The notes under the pieces are model-generated. The model ran no database searches. It saw only the letters and a list, made by a program, of their open reading frames with translations, and was not told the DNA's origin. Shown piece by piece: positions 59,101 to 64,000 of a stretch of 64,000 nt of DNA (within the stretch, counting starts at the first letter, position 1; every line of letters begins with the position of its first letter). The translations under genes were made by a program, and so were the position numbers. This stretch comes from Rosellinia necatrix (Eukaryota > Ascomycota > Sordariomycetes > Xylariales > Xylariaceae), in the NCBI GenBank assembly GCA_021209875.1, contig JAGYVD010000009.1:2976001-3040000 (forward strand). Direction: 5' to 3'.

Positions 59101-59798
59101 TTGATTAAGCTATAAGCTATTGTGACGTAGTATAAGTAAGGTATAACGACCGATCTGATGAGAATCGCCTTAGAAATAAAATCACCCTAGATCTAATTGC
59201 CCCGGAGAGGTCTTTGGGCGGTTTATTTAATAGTTATTTTTACCCATAAGCAGGCTGGGTACCAGTTTGCCGTTTCGTGTTGATTCATTTGGCCCAAAAG
59301 GTAGCCGGTCTCAGCTGATAGGCGAAATGATAGTTACGGTACCATATCTAAAAAGGGAATGCCATTCGGTGAGGGTTTTTCCATTTCGTGTCCTAAATTT
59401 GTTGCTGGGGATGTTTACTGGCCTGGTCTAGCATAGCCACCGCCGCGTGCCACATGGTCACGCTGCGCTTTCACGGGAGGGCGCACAATATTGCAGATGG
59501 GCAAGGTTGAGTCGTAGGCATAAATTTTTGGGGGCGCGAAGGCAGACCCAATAAGTTCGATGTGACGGGGCTAAGAAAGGGAGGGAGCCTGCGAGTGTAG
59601 TAAGCCGCTACCCCTGGGAGTCTCAGCCGCCAGGCGAAAGATGCGATGATATTTCAGGTTATATAATACCCGATTGGATCTTGGGGACTCTATCTAGGGA
59701 GAATTTCAATCCCTATTTTGCAATTTCTAAGAGTCGAACGAGACGATTAGCCAAACACCACAGTTTAAGCCTTGGCGACTACCGTAAACAGCCGAGTC
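59101..59798. other. Intergenic region between divergent genes
   Basis: Shared upstream region of the 81-residue protein gene (minus) and the protein kinase gene (plus). No further feature recognised. Confidence 0.5.
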
Positions 59799-62110
59799 AT
59801 GGCTGCGGACCGAGATTCCAACGGGATTAGGCCTGGGAGTAGTGCGGACGTCTTTGCCACTCGTCACACCGTGCAGCGAGCTATGTCCTATACTGGAGTG
59901 AGGGGAGGTGCCAGCGAACCTGGTCTCACAACCACATTATCAGATAGAATCGTGGACGACACTTCTTCGTATACCAACCCGAGTGATGGCCATCTACGAG
60001 TCGCAAGCCTGAGCTCGCGACGGGACTCAACATCTTCCGTGTCAAGCGATAATAGCACATGGGATCGCGATAATGGACCTGATATTTTCCCTAAACTTAA
60101 TAGTCAGGATTCGGGCGAAGTAGAGGGACAACTAGAGATATCAGAACTAGAACCGAGCCCAATTGTGAGTTTTTGACCAGGACGTTGAAGGGGTCATAGC
60201 GCCCACTAATATCCCCCAATAGAACGACGAGGGCCATCATTCACGGTCGTGTCACGATGAGACAGCAATAAGCCAGCTTGTCAATCGGACGGCCATAGGA
60301 GGCCAGGGATTTTCGGTTGATAACATCGGGAAAACAGGGGTTCAAACATATGCGACCGAGAAAACTTTGGAACAGCGCATGTTTGCAGAACGTCATTATT
60401 ATCCGGCGGAAAGTAGGGAGTGCTTCTACCCGTTAAAGCGCCTAGAGAATCTCATCCAGTTGCAGGATGTGGTGAAAGAGCTCACCAGATGCCTGCACAA
60501 AGCCGATCCGCACATGATCCAAGATCTCGCAAAACACATTTGCGACAAAAAGAAGCGTTTCTGGAAGGTCTTCGCGATATTAGTTCTCATCGAGAGGGTC
60601 GATGCCGTCCAAGAGTTTCTCCATGAAGGTATAGATGACAGGGACCTTCCTTTCGAAAACCTTGAGCTAGATGGAAAGCCGGGAACCTTCGAGCCGGGGC
60701 GGAAACCTGAGCGGGGGAGGTCTTCTTATCCACTAAAATGTTTCTCGAGTTTCACTCAAAGGAACTTGGTGAACTTCGAAGACTGTCAATGGGCCATGTT
60801 AGCCCCCACCTTTGATCGCCCCCGTCGGAAGAATGTCAAGCATTACAACCTCAAGAACCAGACCATTTTGCCATTCTTGGAAGAAGAGGAAGTGTCTGAG
60901 GGCGGTTTTGGTCGCATCTCGAGAGTCAAGATACATCCCGACCACCACGAGTTCAACAAATCTGAAGTGTGTACAATGTTCCTTCCATACGCTAGAATTG
61001 GCAGCCCGCTAATGGAGTCATGGCTATAGGTGGTATGTGGCGATCAGTTCGCGATCAAGCGTCTTATCTCGCACGATGAACAGACATTCTGGGGGGAATT
61101 CGAGATGCTCTCTAAGTTTAGCGGCGACGCCCACCTTCACTTGATATCCCTCCTGGCTGCGTACAGACACCGCAGGTCCTTCTACCTCATCTTTCGCTGG
61201 GCCGAGGCCGATCTTGTTAAATTCTGGCACGAAATCAAACCTACACCGGACATGAAAGAGACGGTGCACTGGGTGGCGGAGCAATGCGCCGGGCTGGCAG
61301 ACGGCTTGTCGAATATCCACAAGTATGAGAGTTTTCGCCTTCATACAGGTGAGAGGGCACAAGATGGGACGTCAAGAAGGATCCAATTATACGGCCGACA
61401 TGGGGATATCAAGCCGGCCAACATCCTCTGGTTCCCAAACCCGGCGGATGCCAACGACAGGGGCACACTCAAACTCACTGACTTTGGCCTGAGCGAGTTC
61501 CATACGGAGAGCAGTCGGTCGAACCTGGCCAAGAGCCGAATTGCCACTTCGCTTACTTACCGCCCGCCCGAATATGATATGAGAGACGGTAAAATTAGCC
61601 GTTCGTATGATATATGGACCATGGGTTGCTTGTACCTGGAGTTCATCACTTGGCTTCTTGGCGGCTGGGATCTTGTCAGGCGGTTCACCATCGCGAGGGC
61701 AACGCCTATTGTTACCCCGTGCCTGGAGCCGTACGACTACAGCTTCTTCGAGTTGGTGGAGAGCGGAAAGACGGCCGGGATCAAAGAGAAGGCCACAGAG
61801 GTGCGTGTTGAGCCTGCTTGTCCTCTGGTTGCTTGTCCTCTGGTTACTTGTCCTCTGGTTGCTTGTTTTCCCAAGACTGACATCGCTATAGTTTATCCGG
61901 GAGGAACTTCACGGCCACCCGGCGTGTACGGAGTACCTGCACGAGTTCCTTGACCTGATCGAGACGCAGTTGCTGCTCATCGAGACGGGCGAGGCGAGCT
62001 CGTGCAAACGGATCGCATGCGGCCAGCTCTGCTCCAAGCTGAAAGGCATGCACGAAAAGTGCCGCGAGAATCCAGGATATGCGTTGACGCCAGCTCCGAG
62101 AAATGGATGA
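59799..62110 (+). CDS. Divergent protein kinase with N-terminal fungal-specific region
   Basis: Four exons: 59799-60164, 60223-60966, 61030-61800, 61892-62110, all phase 0, 699 residues. Residues 1-170 are polar and Ser-rich. A helical region (about 171-265; RECFYPLKRLENLIQLQDVV, HKADPHMIQDLAKHIC) precedes the kinase domain, a layout I know from large ascomycete families of unassigned kinases. Kinase features: SEGGFGRISRV glycine loop at 347-357, Lys380 in FAIKRL, HGDIKPANILW with Asp496 and Lys498 (HGD where most kinases have HRD), DFG at 521-523, YRPPEY and the SYDIWTMGCLYLEF helix. All catalytic residues are present, so activity is plausible; lack of the HRD arginine suggests no activation-loop phosphorylation control. 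The ATG at 59799 is the first in frame. Its targets are unknown. Confidence 0.85.
61808..61866. repeat. 15-bp minisatellite in the last kinase intron
   Basis: About three and a half copies of a unit like CTTGTCCTCTGGTTG fill most of the 91-nt intron 61801-61891. Retention of the intron would shift the frame. Confidence 0.85.
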
Positions 62111-62608
62111 TCAATTGGCGTCGGTTCGGTGGAAGGAAACTAATTCATTACATTCCAAGGTTTGGCGCCCAACTAGCCCGGCGCTCACAAAATTGGGGTG
62201 TCATTACTCCGGCTGAGGAATATAACCTCGTTTGTAGAACATACACGCCGTAAAATATAACATGATTGCTTCTAGGTGAAAATTGTTCAAATTGGCAGTA
62301 CAGATAACTCAGTAGTTAACTACCTAGGTACCTACCTCCAGCCGAAGTTTATTTCCCACCCACCATAGCTGTACTCCAGCACCTTCTGGGGTGCAACAGC
62401 ACGAGTACAGGTATATAGACAGTGTACCTAGAAAGTGCACAGCGGACACCTACCTAGGTGTGGTGGGTTAAGTACCTACTTAAGTAGGTAAGGTAGGTAC
62501 CTACCCACCTACATCAGTCAGTTGTGCTCTAGGTAGGCGCAAGCACCCCAGTGCATCGAAGTCTAGGGATGTACCTAGGTAGCTAGTTATCAGTATTTTA
62601 CTAGGTGC
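62111..62608. other. Intergenic region rich in TAGGTA/TACCTA words
   Basis: From about 62310 to 62605 there are many TACCTAGGTA, GTAGGTACCTACC and similar words, one of the densest clusters in the window. No gene. Confidence 0.6.
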
Positions 62609-62881
62609 CTACACATCTTCAACCACACATAGCACAGTCGAGACAGACCCGCCCGTCATCCCGGTCTCGTCATACACAAATTTCACATCCTCTGCCATCT
62701 TCTGCCCCTCCGCGAACATTCGTGCCACCCCGTCCAACGCGATAGCCTTCTCTCCCCAAGGCCCCGCGTAGCGTGCACCTCGGTGGAATGCCGGGGTGAG
62801 TGTATATCTCCCCGGGTTCTCAACTAACGCTGTCGAACGGGACATTGAGGGAATCGAATCAGACCATGGCTGGAAAGTCAC
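62609..62881 (-). pseudogene. Short open frame downstream of the HET remnant, origin unclear
   Basis: A minus-strand frame of 90 codons with protein-like composition (motifs GRYTLTPAFHRGARYAGPWG, ARMFAEGQKMAEDVKFVYDE, ETGMTGGSVSTVL). It starts without a clear upstream exon, and the frame before it is broken. I do not recognise the family; it may be the tail of another decayed gene fused by deletion to the HET remnant. Confidence 0.35.
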
Positions 62882-62989
62882 CTACTCTCACCGCGGTCGA
62901 CCCCTCAAAAATCCATCCCGCTGCCACCCGCGCACTTGACAGCAATAACAACGAAATACGCGGCGCTAGGAGCGTCCTCCACCCGCTCT

Positions 62990-63740
62990 TTCCCTCCACC
63001 AGAATCACCAAAATCTCCATAGGTAGTGTACTCCGAGAATACAAGTGGCAATGGCAGCATCCTTAAATGTGTCGGGAAGTTTGTTGACCTCGATCGACTC
63101 GATAAGATCCTTCTGATTCTACGCGGTAGTGTGGAAGTGCAGCCTTTCCGCACGGCGGGCTCTCCACCGACGAGACAGCGCGATATATCTGAAGTCCTTG
63201 GATTTGTCGCCTGGCTGGGTTTCATGAAGGCGAACGGCGGCAGAATCAATGCCTCCCACTTCAATGTGCCTGGCTAGGAGTTTAAACGCCTTGTGAGACT
63301 AAAACTTGCGGAGGATGGCTAGTTTGAGATCGCCGTCCCTTATATGAATGACTGGTAAGAATAAACCGCCCGTAAGTTGAGATCTACATTTATATATGTC
63401 ATGCTTTGAGTCGCAGTTTTTCAGCCAAAATTCAATGAGTTTAAAATGGGCGCCGTTACCGACCTCGCGAGGCACTGGTAACCTGATCTGAACCGATCTA
63501 GGGGTCCTTGAATCTACCGTGACCAGGCAGATCAGCATCCACTACAGTTCGTTTACTTGAATCTATATTGAACGACCTACAATAGTTTTGGCAAATGAAA
63601 GATACAGGAGGGTCGCTCTCATTCATCTTGATTACCGACTCGATCTTGTCGAACCGAAGTTCGCATGCCTCGCGCCCGAGGTGGCCACTAGCACCCCGCT
63701 TCATTTTGTAGAAGTGGCAAGTTTTGGATGTCTGTTTCAT
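62990..63740 (-). pseudogene. Second HET-domain pseudogene (different subtype)
   Basis: Read on the minus strand, pieces follow the order of a HET protein. From 63740: a cysteine/charged N-terminal part (CHFYKMKRGASGHLGREACEL, then DPPVSFICQNYCRSFNI). In the next frame: REVGNGAHFKLIEFWLKNC, DSKHDIYKC, LFLPVIHIRD, a stop, then KLLARHIEVGG and RLHETQPGDKSKDFRYIALS (to about 63170). Then RRW, frame breaks, and VNKLPDTFKDAAIATCILGVHYLW (to about 63010), where an intact HET protein continues with IDSLCI. Stops and frameshifts between each piece and the loss of the rest of the HET domain show it is dead. The subtype (NCDSKH, ETQPGDK, YIALS) differs from the remnant at 50.2 kb, so the two are not recent copies. 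Confidence 0.82.
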
Positions 63741-64000
63741 AACTAATAGTGTGTTGGCAGTATGAAATTTGGATGCCTTGAAGTCTAACTCTACACAGCC
63801 GGTCTAATCCCGCAGACCTGAGAAAGGATAACGCCGTGAAGACCTCCTCTTAATCTCGCCAATCTTGCGAAATATTGATATCAAACTATATGCAAAGGTT
63901 ATGTAAGCAAGATATGCTAACATAAGCGGCGAAAGACTTACAGGCTAGGTCACAGTCAGTAATGACTAAAATAGGGGTTGGGAAGTTATCCGCTAGCTCC
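63741..64000. other. Right edge of the window
   Basis: 260 bases without a supported gene. Confidence 0.4.

Overview
The window reads as nuclear DNA of a filamentous ascomycete (Pezizomycotina, most likely Sordariomycetes; no species is claimed). The evidence is short spliceosomal introns (about 57-130 nt in most genes) with GTRNGT donors and CTAAC/CTGAC-type branch sites, HET-domain (heterokaryon incompatibility) gene remnants, small secreted cysteine-containing proteins and very sparse gene spacing. No rRNA, tRNA, CRISPR array or bacterial-style operon was found.

Layout. An importin-beta family karyopherin (SXM1/NMD5 type, 7 exons) occupies 1.5-5.2 kb. A 169-residue secreted, proline/threonine- and cysteine-rich protein lies on the minus strand at 6.7-7.3 kb. 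The IMP-specific 5'-nucleotidase gene ISN1 (minus, 4 exons) lies at 11.4-13.1 kb and carries an apparent one-base frameshift in a C6/G6 run near its 3' end. The next 13.9 kb hold no gene I can support. A HAL4/SAT4-type protein kinase (single exon, 851 aa) is at 27.0-29.5 kb. After another 7.8 kb desert, a small secreted cysteine-containing protein (minus, several exons) lies at 37.4-38.5 kb. A five-exon gene for ribosomal protein eL42 is hidden at 44.4-45.0 kb; its exons are so short that no long reading frame marks it. A conserved coiled-coil protein of unknown function lies at 47.2-48.9 kb.

The right part is accessory in character: a HET-domain pseudogene (50.2-51.0 kb), a two-exon short-chain dehydrogenase (51.7-53.0 kb, minus), a single-pass membrane protein (54.1-55.2 kb, minus), a secreted protein resembling fungal elicitors of the hypersensitive-response-inducing type (56.8-57.5 kb), an 81-residue spliced fungal protein (58.8-59.1 kb, minus), a divergent protein kinase with HGD in its catalytic loop (59.8-62.1 kb) and a second HET-domain pseudogene (63.0-63.7 kb, minus).

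The left and middle genes are mostly housekeeping (nuclear import, purine nucleotide turnover, potassium/nutrient transport signalling, translation). The 50-64 kb part looks like a turnover zone of self/non-self recognition and secreted-protein genes. Between genes the DNA is full of microsatellites, with a striking excess by eye of the word TAGGTA/TACCTA. The most interesting observations are the spliceable eL42 gene that lacks one conserved zinc-ribbon cysteine and two nearby codons, and the broken ISN1 frame. I did not find a clearly new multi-gene system; the best candidate for follow-up is the 56.8-63.7 kb neighbourhood of secreted protein, orphan small protein, atypical kinase and HET remnant.
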